Below are positions 35,343-43,955 of a stretch of 64,000 nucleotides of DNA, one piece after another; the stretch's first letter is position 1, and each line of letters opens with the position of its first letter. The notes below the pieces were generated by a model. The model was given only the letters and a program-made list of their open reading frames with translations. It ran no database searches and was not told the origin of the DNA. Position numbers and translations under genes: made by a program. Location of the stretch: the NCBI GenBank assembly GCA_023408075.1, contig JAEYKW010000025.1, forward strand, positions 280,503-344,502, in the 5' to 3' direction. This DNA comes from Bacillota bacterium. Its GTDB lineage: Bacteria; Bacillota; Clostridia; Christensenellales; SZUA-584.

Positions 35343-35389
35343 TATGGTATAAATTCCTAAAACTGAAGAAATGGAAACATTCACAAGAG

Positions 35390-36361
35390 ATGAGATATCA
35401 AAAGAGAAAATACTCGATCGCGTTGCTGATGATTACAGCTTTCGTGACGATGTTTGCACTCTCCGGCTGCTCTGATGCCACTGATCAAAAGACCTTTAAA
35501 ATTGTTGAAAGCTATAAAATGACGGTGCCGTCAGGCGAAACGGCGTGGCTGCAGGTGGACCTTCCCGTAAGCTACGGCTACCAACAGGTCGGGCAGCTTC
35601 AGATAGAAGGCTCCGACAGTTCAAATATAACAGCGCATGACGATTATCAAACAATGCTGTGCACCATAGAGGGAACCGGAAGCGAGCAGCTTGTCAGCAT
35701 CAGCTATACGGTGACGATGCTCGGCGATACCGAGAGCTGGCAGCTGCCGGATCGTGATGACTATCTGCTGCCCGGAGAATTTGTGGATTCCGATAATGCC
35801 GCCATACAAGCAGCCGCCCGGCCGCTGATTGTTGACGGCAATGAATTAGAAACCGCAAAGAATATACATCGGTTTGTCACGAGTACAGTCGCGCCCCGGA
35901 CAAGCAATTCCGTCAATCAAATGACAATGAAAGCTTCCGAGGTGCTGGAAGCCCATTTAGGGGTATGCGGTGATTATGCGCACCTTATGACCGCACTGCT
36001 GCGCGCGGCGGGCATACCCGCAAGAGATGTGGCCGGAAACGCCATGAAAACCTTAAGAGCGCCGGGCGATTGGCAGCATCCGGGCGATGCCCATGCGTGG
36101 GTCGAGTTTTACGCGGACGGCGTCTGGCACTTTGCAGACCCGACCTGGGGCAACAATACTTTTGACAATGCGGATACCTGGCATCTGTCATACGGCATGG
36201 CGATGTCGGACATCAACGCGCAACAGGTTATCGATTTTTATGACGGCATTGAAAAACAAGGGTATTATATATTCGGGGGAATGACCGCGCCCCTGCACTT
36301 TACAGCATGGTGCACAGGCGACGGCGCAGTGATAACTCCCCGCGCGCAAATAGCGGAGTAA
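35390..36361 (+). CDS. Lipoprotein with transglutaminase-like domain
   Basis: A 323-residue lipoprotein. The signal peptide ends in lipobox ALSGC (Cys about 27). The core at about 160-260 is transglutaminase-like with a full candidate triad: Cys in HLGVCGDYAHL (about 193), His in DAHAWVEFY (about 234), Asp in FADPTWGNN (about 250). The preceding part (about 35-130) is beta-rich. Enzymes of this type on the cell surface act as peptidases or cross-linkers, substrate unknown. The ribosome binding site is weak (AAGAG). It has its own strong promoter and is divergent from the giant glucan synthase gene, so a joint role at the envelope is possible but not shown. Confidence 0.85.
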   Translation: MRYQKRKYSIALLMITAFVTMFALSGCSDATDQKTFKIVESYKMTVPSGETAWLQVDLPVSYGYQQVGQLQIEGSDSSNITAHDDYQTMLCTIEGTGSEQLVSISYTVTMLGDTESWQLPDRDDYLLPGEFVDSDNAAIQAAARPLIVDGNELETAKNIHRFVTSTVAPRTSNSVNQMTMKASEVLEAHLGVCGDYAHLMTALLRAAGIPARDVAGNAMKTLRAPGDWQHPGDAHAWVEFYADGVWHFADPTWGNNTFDNADTWHLSYGMAMSDINAQQVIDFYDGIEKQGYYIFGGMTAPLHFTAWCTGDGAVITPRAQIAE

Positions 36362-36527
36362 AATACAGCTTCAAGATACAAACAGAAAAGCGCTTTATAA
36401 CGGGACATCTGCGTCGACTCTCCGCCGCAGATGGAAAACGGCTTAATATTGAGCGGCATGCATTAAATAATTGTTTAAATCTTATGTGATAAGACTGTTT
36501 TTTTATGACTTTGATGGTTTGTATAGA

Positions 36528-36536
36528 TGGTATACT
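36528..36536 (+). promoter_or_regulatory. Extended -10 before the 56-residue small ORF
   Basis: TGG followed by TATACT (36531-36536), i.e. TGnTATACT. It lies about 66 bases before the TTG start of the small ORF. Confidence 0.5.
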
Positions 36537-36602
36537 GTAAAATTTGAGCTTTATACGATTTTAACTTAAACAGTCGGGAGATGCCCGGCGGAAGGAGAAA
36601 AA

Positions 36603-36773
36603 TTGAAAAAACAAAAGAATACCGTACCCGAAGTGAAGAGCAATACACTCATGACAGAAGAACACGAAAAAGACGAAGTCACCGCACAAACAGACCACAA
36701 GCTGCCTGCGGATAGGCAAGTGATGGCGACCCACGGGTTCCTCAAAATATTATCGACGGTCAGGAAGCGGTAA
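36603..36773 (+). CDS. Small ORF, 56 residues, unknown
   Basis: TTG start at 36603, five bases after AAGGAG, in frame to TAA at 36771-36773. The product begins MKKQKNTVPEVKSNTLMTEE and is highly charged (Lys/Glu/Asp-rich, Thr-rich) with a short amphipathic C-terminus (HGFLKILSTVRKR); no Cys, no membrane segment. A plausible extended -10 precedes it. It matches no family I know. Support is the ribosome binding site, the promoter and the uninterrupted frame; codon-level evidence is limited at this length. Confidence 0.5.
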   Translation: MKKQKNTVPEVKSNTLMTEEHEKDEVTAQTDHKLPADRQVMATHGFLKILSTVRKR

Positions 36774-36841
36774 TATACCTGCGATTATCCCTGTCAAGTC
36801 GTATCGCGCGTTTTTTGCAACGATAGACTCTCAGCAGACTG

Positions 36842-36931
36842 GCATCCCATGCTCAAAGCGTTTTGCCATGGGATGCTATTCCACTTCGTAGTCACTTCAC
36901 TCACGTTCCGTTCAGCATGACAGGGTGAGGT
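36842..36931. repeat. Family B palindromic repeat, copy 4
   Basis: Core CATCCCATGC...GCCATGGGATG, then TTCCACTTCGTAGTCACTTCACTCACG and CAGCATGACAGGGTG on the right. The right arm resembles the inverted form of the 63881 copy. Confidence 0.75.
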
Positions 36932-36989
36932 TCTTCATCAAACCAGCCTTCCCCTCGAAGAGATAGCTACTATTTCCAGCCGTAAAGCT

Positions 36990-37022
36990 CATAAAAAAAG
37001 AAGCCGTTTAAGCTTCCTTTTT
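36990..37022 (-). terminator. Terminator of rnpB
   Basis: On the minus strand GAAGC and GCTTC (extended to about 7 bp with GGAAGC) enclose TTAAACG and run into TTTTTTTT. It lies just beyond the 3' end of the RNase P RNA. The plus-strand copy also has a T-run, so it may work both ways. Confidence 0.8.
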
Positions 37023-37035
37023 AAATCAAGTTGTT

Positions 37036-37368
37036 GAGACAAGCCTGTAAGCCGAGTTCTGTCGAGAACGGTCATCTATCTACGCCTGCGGTTACCAGCA
37101 GGCTCCAGCGATTACATGGGGCGCGGCGGGCAGCCGCTTTAAATGCCCACTATCAATCTTGCACCGGACGGGGTTTACATAGCAGCCAAGTCACCATGGC
37201 TCTGGTGAGCTCTTACCTCACCTTTCCACCCTTGCCGACATAAAGCCGGCGGTATATCTCTGTTGCACTTTCCTTAGAGTCGCCTCCACCGGGAGTTACC
37301 CGGCGTCCTGCCCTGCGGAGCTCGGACTTTCCTCCCATCAAAAAGACGGGCGACCGTTCAGCTTGCTC
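37036..37368 (-). ncRNA. rnpB: RNase P RNA (bacterial type A)
   Basis: Minus-strand landmarks of RNase P RNA are all present: the 5' P1 strand GAGCAAGC, GAGGAAAGTCCGAGCTCC (CR-I), GGCGACTCTAAGGAAAGTGC with ACAGAGATATACCGCC, GGGTGGAAAGGTGAGGTAAG, then GAACTCGGCTTACAGG (CR-V) and the 3' P1 strand GCTTGTCTC. Length about 333 nt. The P1 strands pair. The RNA is the catalytic subunit that trims tRNA 5' ends. Its promoter overlaps the end of cdsZ. Confidence 0.96.
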
Positions 37369-37375
37369 AAATTTT

Positions 37376-37404
37376 ATTATATCAGATAAAGTATGCGGCC
37401 GCAA
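37376..37404 (-). promoter_or_regulatory. rnpB promoter overlapping the cdsZ stop codon
   Basis: TTGCGG (37399-37404), a 17-bp spacer, TATAAT (37376-37381), placing the start seven bases on at G 37368, the expected RNase P RNA 5' end. The TAA stop of cdsZ (37377-37379) lies inside the -10. Confidence 0.8.
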
Positions 37405-38099
37405 TTCTCACATTCGACAATCACGCCATCCTTCTTAAGCTTCGCCAAATCCCTTGACGGAAGCTCCATATTGCAGCCCATGCAGCGACCGTCTTTGAGC
37501 ATTGTGACCGGCTGCGGCCTGTTTTGCTTGATGCGGTTGTAGCGATCGAGCAGCGCGGGCTCTACCTTGGACGCCGCAAGCTCGGCGGCTTTGCGCAGCT
37601 TTTCAAGCGTATCCGAACCAGCACGCAGCTCGTCTTCGTGCTGCTTTTTAAGCGCCGCAAAATCCTTCTGCGCCTTGCTGACGCTCAAAAGAATTTCTTT
37701 AAGACGCGCTTCCGTTTCCTCCGCCTTCTTTTGAACGGTCACGGCTCTGCTTTTCTGCTTAACGATATTATCATAAGTTGTCTCGTACTCGTGAACGAGG
37801 TCGCGGACAACGTTATAATCGAGTTCCTGCGGATCCATCCGCTCGTATTCACCGATGTTCTTATGCTTTTTATTAAGCAGCTCAATCATGCGTTCATACT
37901 GAGAATCAATCTCCAAAAGCGCGTTCTGCTCCACCAGCGCTTTATTTTCCATATCACGAAGCACAGCCTGCTGCTTCTTCAAATAATTCTGCAGCTTGAT
38001 GAGCTGTTTGCGCGTCGGCGTATTTTTGAGTTTTTTCTCGTATTCCTCGAGCTCGGCGTCAGCCTGCTGGTACTCGTACAGCAATGCCAGCTTATCCAA
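37377..38099 (-). CDS. cdsZ: C4-type zinc-ribbon coiled-coil protein (CdsZ-like)
   Basis: A 240-residue protein. Residues about 15-170 are a long coiled coil (LEEYEKKLKNTPTRKQLIKL...KAEETEARLKEILLSVSKAQ), and the C-terminal ribbon has CMGC (about 206) and CENC (about 231) with CR-like spacing and a hydrophobic end, LYLI. This is the COG1579/CdsZ type. The start is TTG 38097-38099 after GGGAGG. It follows nif3 by 31 bp in the trmK-nif3-cdsZ group; this order is common in Clostridia and Bacilli. Cellular role is not settled. Confidence 0.88.
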   Translation of the reverse strand: MDKLALLYEYQQADAELEEYEKKLKNTPTRKQLIKLQNYLKKQQAVLRDMENKALVEQNALLEIDSQYERMIELLNKKHKNIGEYERMDPQELDYNVVRDLVHEYETTYDNIVKQKSRAVTVQKKAEETEARLKEILLSVSKAQKDFAALKKQHEDELRAGSDTLEKLRKAAELAASKVEPALLDRYNRIKQNRPQPVTMLKDGRCMGCNMELPSRDLAKLKKDGVIVECENCGRILYLI

Positions 38100-38130
38100 A
38101 TAATCGATCCTCCCTGCTCAACGCACCGGT

Positions 38131-38919
38131 TTATCCGAATGCGTATGGTGCCTTATCATTTTCAGCCTTCATGAGACCTAAATCTAATTGTACCTCATTT
38201 ACGTATGATTGTAAACTCATATCTATGCTGTCTGCGAACGCACATTCCGTATGAAAGTGCCCCGCCTCGATAAGCAGCAGCCCCGCTGCCGCCGCTTCGA
38301 TGAAATGGTGATGCTTCGCTTCACCCGTCACGAGCGCCTGTGCGCCCGCACTTTTTGCCGCAGCGATAAAATCGCCGCCGCTGCCGCCCACCACGGCCAC
38401 GCGCGCTATGTCGCCGCAATCCGCCTCGGATATTCTGACTGCCGGGACACCGAGCACCTTCTTCACGTGCGCAGCAAACGCGCCCCGATCCATGGCAGCC
38501 TTGAGCTCTCCCACGCGCATCAGCGATTCGCCCTCTCCCGCGACCGTGCTCACATTGCCAAGCCCGATTCTTTCCGCAAGCGCGTCGTTGATGCCGCCCG
38601 CCGCACGGTCAAACGTGGTATGCGCGGCGTACAGCGAAATGTTGGCGCGTATCAGTGCCATCAGCACCGCGTCGGTGCTGTTCTCGCAGCTTAACGATTT
38701 CAGCGGAGAAAAAATCAGCGGATGATGGACGAGCAGCATGTCACAGCCTTTGTCCTTCGCTTCCTGCGCCACGGCCATTGTCGCGTCGAGCGCGATGAGC
38801 ACGCGGCTCACTGCGGAGCCGCACCGCAGCAGCAGCCCCGAATTGTCCCAATCGTAGGCCAGCTCTCTCGGTGCCGCCGTCTCGACGATGCGGACGAACT
38901 CTTCCATGGTTACAGGCAT
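38131..38919 (-). CDS. Nif3-like dinuclear metal-centre protein
   Basis: A 262-residue Nif3/YbgI-family protein: YDWDNSGLLL near the N-terminus, the metal-binding LLVHHPLIFSP, AHTTFDRAAGGINDALAER, and C-terminal EAGHFHTE with the second metal His. The start ATG 38917-38919 overlaps the end of trmK by 10 bp and follows GAGGTG. Family members form toroidal hexamers; the enzymatic role often quoted (GTP cyclohydrolase type) is uncertain. Shorter than members with the middle insert domain. Confidence 0.93.
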   Translation of the reverse strand: MPVTMEEFVRIVETAAPRELAYDWDNSGLLLRCGSAVSRVLIALDATMAVAQEAKDKGCDMLLVHHPLIFSPLKSLSCENSTDAVLMALIRANISLYAAHTTFDRAAGGINDALAERIGLGNVSTVAGEGESLMRVGELKAAMDRGAFAAHVKKVLGVPAVRISEADCGDIARVAVVGGSGGDFIAAAKSAGAQALVTGEAKHHHFIEAAAAGLLLIEAGHFHTECAFADSIDMSLQSYVNEVQLDLGLMKAENDKAPYAFG

Positions 38920-39590
38920 TTCAACACCTCATTATACGATTGCAGGCGCGCATCAATACCCCGTAGCAGCATTTCTTTTTTGGCCGCGTCGGTGTGAACC
39001 AACTCCCCGCGCACCTTTTGGGCCTGCCTGATGCGCTGCGCCACATAGCTTTTGAGAGCTTTGGGCTTTTTGGCAAGCAGCACAGGGCCGAATTCTATCT
39101 CCGCTTCCGTCAGCGGCCTGCTCTGCCCCCTCACCGCCCGGATGACCGGATAGTAATGCCTGCTTTCCAGCACGAGGTCTTCGTCGTCAATCACAAAGCC
39201 GTTTTGGCTGAGCCAGCCCCGCACAACACCCGCGTCCCTGTGGCAGGCCAGCACGAGCGTATCCGGCAGTTTATCTTTTCCCTGTTCCAGCAGCGACGTC
39301 ATGAGCTCGCCGCCCATACCGGCGATCACAGCCGCATCCGCCTCGCCCTTGCCGAGCACATCAAACCCGCTGCCGACGCGCAGCGACACGGCGTTTTGCA
39401 GCGTCATCGATGCCGCGAGCCTGCGCGCTTTATCGAGCGACGGCGCGCTGATGTCGCCGCATACCGCGAATCTGGCCCTGCCGTTTTTCAGCAGCCACAT
39501 GGCCACCTTGCCGTGGTCGCACCCGATATCCGCAACCGTGTCCGTTTGCGGCACCATTTGAACAACGGCATTCAGCCTTTGAGATAGCAA
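38910..39590 (-). CDS. trmK: tRNA (adenine(22)-N1)-methyltransferase TrmK
   Basis: A 226-residue protein with the SAM motif VADIGCDHGKVAMWLLKNG, GEADAAVIAGMGGELM and LVLACHRDAGVVRGWL, as in TrmK. Start TTG 39588-39590, eight bases after AAGGGG. The enzyme methylates A22 of tRNA in Gram-positive bacteria. It usually sits between rpoD and nif3, as here. Confidence 0.93.
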   Translation of the reverse strand: MLSQRLNAVVQMVPQTDTVADIGCDHGKVAMWLLKNGRARFAVCGDISAPSLDKARRLAASMTLQNAVSLRVGSGFDVLGKGEADAAVIAGMGGELMTSLLEQGKDKLPDTLVLACHRDAGVVRGWLSQNGFVIDDEDLVLESRHYYPVIRAVRGQSRPLTEAEIEFGPVLLAKKPKALKSYVAQRIRQAQKVRGELVHTDAAKKEMLLRGIDARLQSYNEVLKCL

Positions 39591-39611
39591 AGCCTTTTCC
39601 CCTTTGCATAA

Positions 39612-39633
39612 CAGAGGCAGCCTTTTAGCTGCC
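39612..39633 (-). terminator. Hairpin between rpoD and trmK
   Basis: GAGGCAGC (minus strand) and GCTGCCTC form a perfect 8-bp stem with a TAAAAG loop, without a T-run. It may be a stability or partial-termination signal after rpoD. Confidence 0.45.
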
Positions 39634-39664
39634 TCTCGGTTAATCAGATTTTATTTCCAACGCA

Positions 39665-40939
39665 TCAATCCAAAAAGTCTCTGAGCTTCTTGCTGCGGCT
39701 CGGATGACGCAGCTTGCGAAGCGCTTTGGCTTCTATCTGCCTGATGCGCTCTCTTGTGACCATAAACTCCTTGCCGACTTCCTCGAGCGTGCGCGCGCGT
39801 CCGTCGTCGAGCCCGAAGCGCAGGCGCAGCACCTTTTCCTCACGCGGTGTCAGCGTATCGAGCACATCCATCAACTGCTCTTTCAGCAATGTAAACGCCG
39901 CCGCTTCTGCCGGTGCGGGCGCGTCGTCGTCGGGAATAAAATCGCCGAGATGGCTGTCTTCCTCTTCGCCGATCGGCGTTTCCAGCGACACGGGCTCCTG
40001 AGCGATCTTGATGATCTCTCTGACCTTATCCTCGCTGATATCCATTTCGCGCGCCACTTCCTCGGGCAGCGGATCGCGCCCGTATTGCTGAAGCAGCTGC
40101 CGCGACACGCGGATCAGCTTGTTGATCGTCTCCACCATGTGCACGGGGATACGGATCGTACGCGCCTGGTCGGCTATTGCGCGTGTGATTGCCTGACGGA
40201 TCCACCATGTGGCATACGTCGAAAACTTATAGCCCTTGGTGTAATCGAACTTTTCCACGGCTTTGATAAGCCCCAAATTGCCTTCCTGAATCAGGTCAAG
40301 AAACAGCATGCCGCGGCCCACATAGCGTTTGGCGATGCTGACCACCAGCCTTAAATTCGCCTCGGCCAGCCTGCGTTTGGCTTCGTCGTTGCCTTCGGCC
40401 ATCAGCTTGGCAAGCTCCACCTCTTCGTCCGCAGACAACAGATTGACTTTGCCGATTTCCTTTAAGTACATTCTGACGGGATCGTCAATGCTGACGCCCT
40501 CGGGCATCGACAGATCGATATCCGCGTCCACATCTTCTTCGTCTTCGGTCAGGTCCTTTTCGAGTTCCCCGTCGACGACGTCGATTTTCATTTCTTCGAG
40601 CGCACCCAAAAGCTTATCGAGGTTCTCGGCGTCAATTTCCGCGCCGTCGAGCGCATCGTTGATCTCCTTGTAGGTCAGTACGCCCTTCTTTTTACCCGAC
40701 TCGATAATGTCTTTGAGTTTTTCCTCTTTGTCCGACTGGGAAACGACGCTGAGCGCCTGCAGCCTGGCGAGATTCTCCTTGGACAGCGCCATATCGGCAT
40801 CGGCCTGTATGGTCTTTTCTTTCATTTTCTGTTTCGCGTCCGCTGGAGCCGTCTGCTTCGCCTGTTTGGGCTCTGCCGGTTCGGCCTTCGCGGCTGGCGT
40901 GTTTGTTGTCTTCGGCTGCGCCGCCGGTTTTTTGTTCAA
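39665..40939 (-). CDS. rpoD: RNA polymerase primary sigma factor
   Basis: A 424-residue sigma-70 protein. N-terminal Ala/Lys/Gln-rich tail and acidic region; region 1.2 DPVRMYLKEIGKVNLLSADE; region 2 with NLRLVVSIAKRYVGRGMLFLDLIQEGN and KGYKFSTYATWWIRQAITRA; region 3; region 4 with LTPREEKVLRLRFGLDDGRA and VTRERIRQIEAKALRKLRHP. Start TTG 40937-40939, preceded by AGGGTGAT. It follows dnaG by 20 bp. The consensus promoters noted across the window fit this housekeeping factor. Confidence 0.97.
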   Translation of the reverse strand: MNKKPAAQPKTTNTPAAKAEPAEPKQAKQTAPADAKQKMKEKTIQADADMALSKENLARLQALSVVSQSDKEEKLKDIIESGKKKGVLTYKEINDALDGAEIDAENLDKLLGALEEMKIDVVDGELEKDLTEDEEDVDADIDLSMPEGVSIDDPVRMYLKEIGKVNLLSADEEVELAKLMAEGNDEAKRRLAEANLRLVVSIAKRYVGRGMLFLDLIQEGNLGLIKAVEKFDYTKGYKFSTYATWWIRQAITRAIADQARTIRIPVHMVETINKLIRVSRQLLQQYGRDPLPEEVAREMDISEDKVREIIKIAQEPVSLETPIGEEEDSHLGDFIPDDDAPAPAEAAAFTLLKEQLMDVLDTLTPREEKVLRLRFGLDDGRARTLEEVGKEFMVTRERIRQIEAKALRKLRHPSRSKKLRDFLD

Positions 40940-40959
40940 AATGCAATCACCCTATTCAC

Positions 40960-42711
40960 TTAAACCTTTTTCAGGTTCAATTCTTTATCTACCTCACCGA
41001 TTTCGGCGAGAAGGTTTCTTCTTTCCTCCGCCGACGCGCTGCGAAGCGCTTCCATGAGCGCTTCCCTTTTGCTTTCCAGCTTATGAATGCGGATCCTTGA
41101 AACGCAATCGTTCAGAAAAACGAGGGGATCATCGGCGGCTGTTTTGACTCCCATGAGCCGTGCCGCCTCGCTGCGGTCTTCTTCGTCATCAAGCTGGGAT
41201 AATACTTCGGCATATGTTGGCTGAATTCCTCTTTTTACGCTGTCATATAATGCAGAAAAAATATTTTTATGCGATTTAAGCAAGAACTCATCCGCACCGA
41301 TTTCATCGGCGATATCCGCAAAATACCGGACGTTCGCCAGTGCACAAGCCAAAAACGCGCTTTGTGGGCTGTCTGCGGCTTTTTCAGTCTTATTATACCT
41401 ATAATTGGCATTAGTATTCTCATTTGGGGCCTTCTTATGCATTTGCCCCAAAATCGATCCCGCACTGTATCCGGTCTGTTCGGCCACCGCTTCGGCATAC
41501 CGTTCGCGGCGTATCGGGCTCTCGATGCCCGCGATGATCTTTGCCGCCTCGATGGCATACCCCTCGCGCCCGTCTTCGGTGTCGAGCAAAAAATCGCGTT
41601 TTTTCACTTCGAGCCTGTACCCTAAGGCCGAAGGTGCCGTTTTCACTTTTTTAGCAAAACCGGCAAGCCCGTGTTTGCGTATAAAATCGTCCGGATCCAT
41701 CCCTTCGTCAAAGCGGATCACACGCACATTAAAGCCCTCCGCTTCGAGTATGCCCATCGCCTTTTGCGTGGCGATCTCGCCCGCCTCGTCGCCGTCGTAA
41801 GCGATAAACACATCGTTCGTGTAGCGCTTTAAGAGCACCGCCTGCTCTCTTGTCAGTGCAGTACCGAGAGACGCGACCACCGATTTGACGCCGCCCGCGT
41901 ACATCGAAACCACATCCATATACCCTTCGACGATGACGGCGCTCTTTATGCTTTTTTGCCGCCGCAGCAGATCAATGCCGTAGAGGTTGCGCCGTTTGTT
42001 GAACAGCACGGTATCCTTCGTATTCAAATACTTGGGCGTCGAATCGTCGAGCACGCGCCCGCCGAAAGCGATGACTTCACCGAACACGTTGATGATTGGG
42101 TACATCACGCGGTTGCGGAACGTATCAAACACCTTATCATTCTTCACTGTCACGAGACCGCTTTCATTGATCAGCGGTGCCGAATACCCTTTTTCGGCGA
42201 GCAGCGACGCCGCGCTGTCCCATTTGTCCGGCGCGAACCCGAGGCCGAAGCGCCTGACCACATCCTCGCCGATACCGCGCCGCTGCAAATACACAAGCGC
42301 CCCCGCCCCCGCGGGCGACATCAGCGTATCGTGATAAAAACGCGCCGCCGCCTTATGCATCTCGGCGATCAGCTTCTTTTTTTCCTTGACCTCGCGGTAC
42401 TGCCTGTCGTCGATCATCTGCGGCATGGGCAAGCCGCAGCGGCGCGCAAGCAGTTCCACGGATTCGCCGAACGTGAGGTTTTCAACTTTCATGACGAAAT
42501 TCGCAACGTTGCCGCCCTGTTTGCAGCCGAAACAATAATAAAGCTGTTTATCACGATCCACAGAAAAAGACGGCGTCTTTTCGTGATGGAACGGGCACAG
42601 CCCCCAGAATCTGCCGCCGCGCTCGGCCAGCGACGTATAATCGGAAACAACATCCACGATGTCGCTTTTGTTATATAGCTCAGACAGCCAGACGTCGCTG
42701 AACCTTGCCAC
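40960..42711 (-). CDS. dnaG: DNA primase
   Basis: A 583-residue primase. CHC2 zinc finger (CPFHHEKTPSFSV...YYCFGCKQGGN, about 39-62), RNA polymerase core, Toprim (VIVEGYMDVVSMYAGG and FIAYDGDEAGE). The GTG start (42709-42711) shares one base with the dgt stop codon (TAGTG). It ends 20 bp before rpoD. It makes RNA primers for replication. Confidence 0.96.
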   Translation of the reverse strand: MARFSDVWLSELYNKSDIVDVVSDYTSLAERGGRFWGLCPFHHEKTPSFSVDRDKQLYYCFGCKQGGNVANFVMKVENLTFGESVELLARRCGLPMPQMIDDRQYREVKEKKKLIAEMHKAAARFYHDTLMSPAGAGALVYLQRRGIGEDVVRRFGLGFAPDKWDSAASLLAEKGYSAPLINESGLVTVKNDKVFDTFRNRVMYPIINVFGEVIAFGGRVLDDSTPKYLNTKDTVLFNKRRNLYGIDLLRRQKSIKSAVIVEGYMDVVSMYAGGVKSVVASLGTALTREQAVLLKRYTNDVFIAYDGDEAGEIATQKAMGILEAEGFNVRVIRFDEGMDPDDFIRKHGLAGFAKKVKTAPSALGYRLEVKKRDFLLDTEDGREGYAIEAAKIIAGIESPIRRERYAEAVAEQTGYSAGSILGQMHKKAPNENTNANYRYNKTEKAADSPQSAFLACALANVRYFADIADEIGADEFLLKSHKNIFSALYDSVKRGIQPTYAEVLSQLDDEEDRSEAARLMGVKTAADDPLVFLNDCVSRIRIHKLESKREALMEALRSASAEERRNLLAEIGEVDKELNLKKV

Positions 42712-43718
42712 TAATACTTATACCAGCCTTTCGGAATATAGATTTCCCGGAACAGCGCCACCACGTACCGGTCAGTCATGCCTGCAATATAATCGGCCAC
42801 TGCCGTTTGGAGCCCGTACGCTTCAATGCGGCGCGGCGCATCTGCCCCCATCATCTGCGGCTGGGCCACGAACAGCTCAAAAAGCATTTCGAGCATATGC
42901 TCAGCCTTTGTTTCTTCCGTTTTTGCCACGGAGCCGAGATAGACATTTTCAAACATATACTGGCGCAGCGTTTCGGTCAGTGCCGCCACATCGCCGGACA
43001 TCGTGACCTCAGGCCGGTCTGCGCTGCTTCTTACGATATCCGTAATCATCGTGTTGATACGTTCGCCGTGTGTCTGCCCGAGCCCCTGCGCGCATTCTTC
43101 GGGTATACCGCTGATCACGCCCGCGCGCAGCGCGTCGTCAATATCGTGATTGATATAGGCAATCCGGTCCGCGAGATTGACAACCATGCCTTCCAGCGTT
43201 TGCGGGCGGCTGGATTTGCGGTGGTTGACTATGCCATCCCGCACTTCAAACGTGAGATTCAGCCCTGTGCCGTTTTCGAGCAGCTCCACCACGCGCAGGC
43301 TCTGCTCGTTGTGTTCAAAATGGCCGGTCAGCTTTTGCAGCACGCGTTCGCCCGCGTGTCCGAAAGGCGTATGCCCAAGGTCGTGACCGAGCGCAATGGC
43401 TTCCGTCAAATCTTCGTTGAGCGCGAGACAGCGCGCAATCGTCCGCGCAATCTGCGACACCTCCAGCGTGTGCGTGAGGCGCGTACGGTAATGGTCGCCC
43501 TCCGGCGAGAGAAACACCTGCGTTTTGTGCTTTAAGCGCCGGAACGATTTGCAATGGATGATCCGGTCACGGTCGCGCTGAAATACCGTGCGCAGCGGGC
43601 ACGGCTCAATGGGGCGCTCGCGCCCTTTGGAAAGCGCCGCTTTGGCCGCATAAGGCGACAGCCGCTCGAGCTCGTTTCTTTCGCTGATTTCACGAAAATT
43701 GACTTCTTTCGCATCCAT
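42711..43718 (-). CDS. dgt: dGTP triphosphohydrolase-like HD protein
   Basis: A 335-residue protein from ATG 43716-43718 (MDAKEVNFREI), the start that fits family N-termini. A GTG 22 codons upstream (43784, after GAGG) is possible but would add an untypical tail. Motifs: LSPYAAKAALSKGRERPIEP, RDRDRIIHCKSFRRLKHKTQ, HTLEVSQIARTIAR, ALGHDLGHTPFGHAGE (HD) and NHRKSSRPQTLEG. The enzyme splits dGTP to deoxyguanosine and triphosphate. A dgt-dnaG-rpoD order is common in Clostridia. Confidence 0.93.
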   Translation of the reverse strand: MDAKEVNFREISERNELERLSPYAAKAALSKGRERPIEPCPLRTVFQRDRDRIIHCKSFRRLKHKTQVFLSPEGDHYRTRLTHTLEVSQIARTIARCLALNEDLTEAIALGHDLGHTPFGHAGERVLQKLTGHFEHNEQSLRVVELLENGTGLNLTFEVRDGIVNHRKSSRPQTLEGMVVNLADRIAYINHDIDDALRAGVISGIPEECAQGLGQTHGERINTMITDIVRSSADRPEVTMSGDVAALTETLRQYMFENVYLGSVAKTEETKAEHMLEMLFELFVAQPQMMGADAPRRIEAYGLQTAVADYIAGMTDRYVVALFREIYIPKGWYKY

Positions 43719-43955
43719 ACATAAGTATTTAAACACGAAATGAAAAAGTCCTGCACGAGGCGTACAAATTTTCGATATGTTCACAAAAACCTCATGATAA
43801 ACAAAGGGCGGAGCCTGAACCCTGCCTCAAGACATTGCCAGATTTTCAATCATTTTATCGATTGTTCGTTTCGCCATGTTCCTTATTTATGCAAATAAAC
43901 AACCACCGTTTTTCTATGGTGCCAACATGAAACACTCTTTTATGCGCCAAAGGCC

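Noticed and set aside
43719..43784. GTG start 22 codons upstream for dgt
   Set aside because: It has a fair GAGG site, but adds a non-conserved hydrophobic stretch; the start at 43718 fits the family. Kept as an alternative in the entry.
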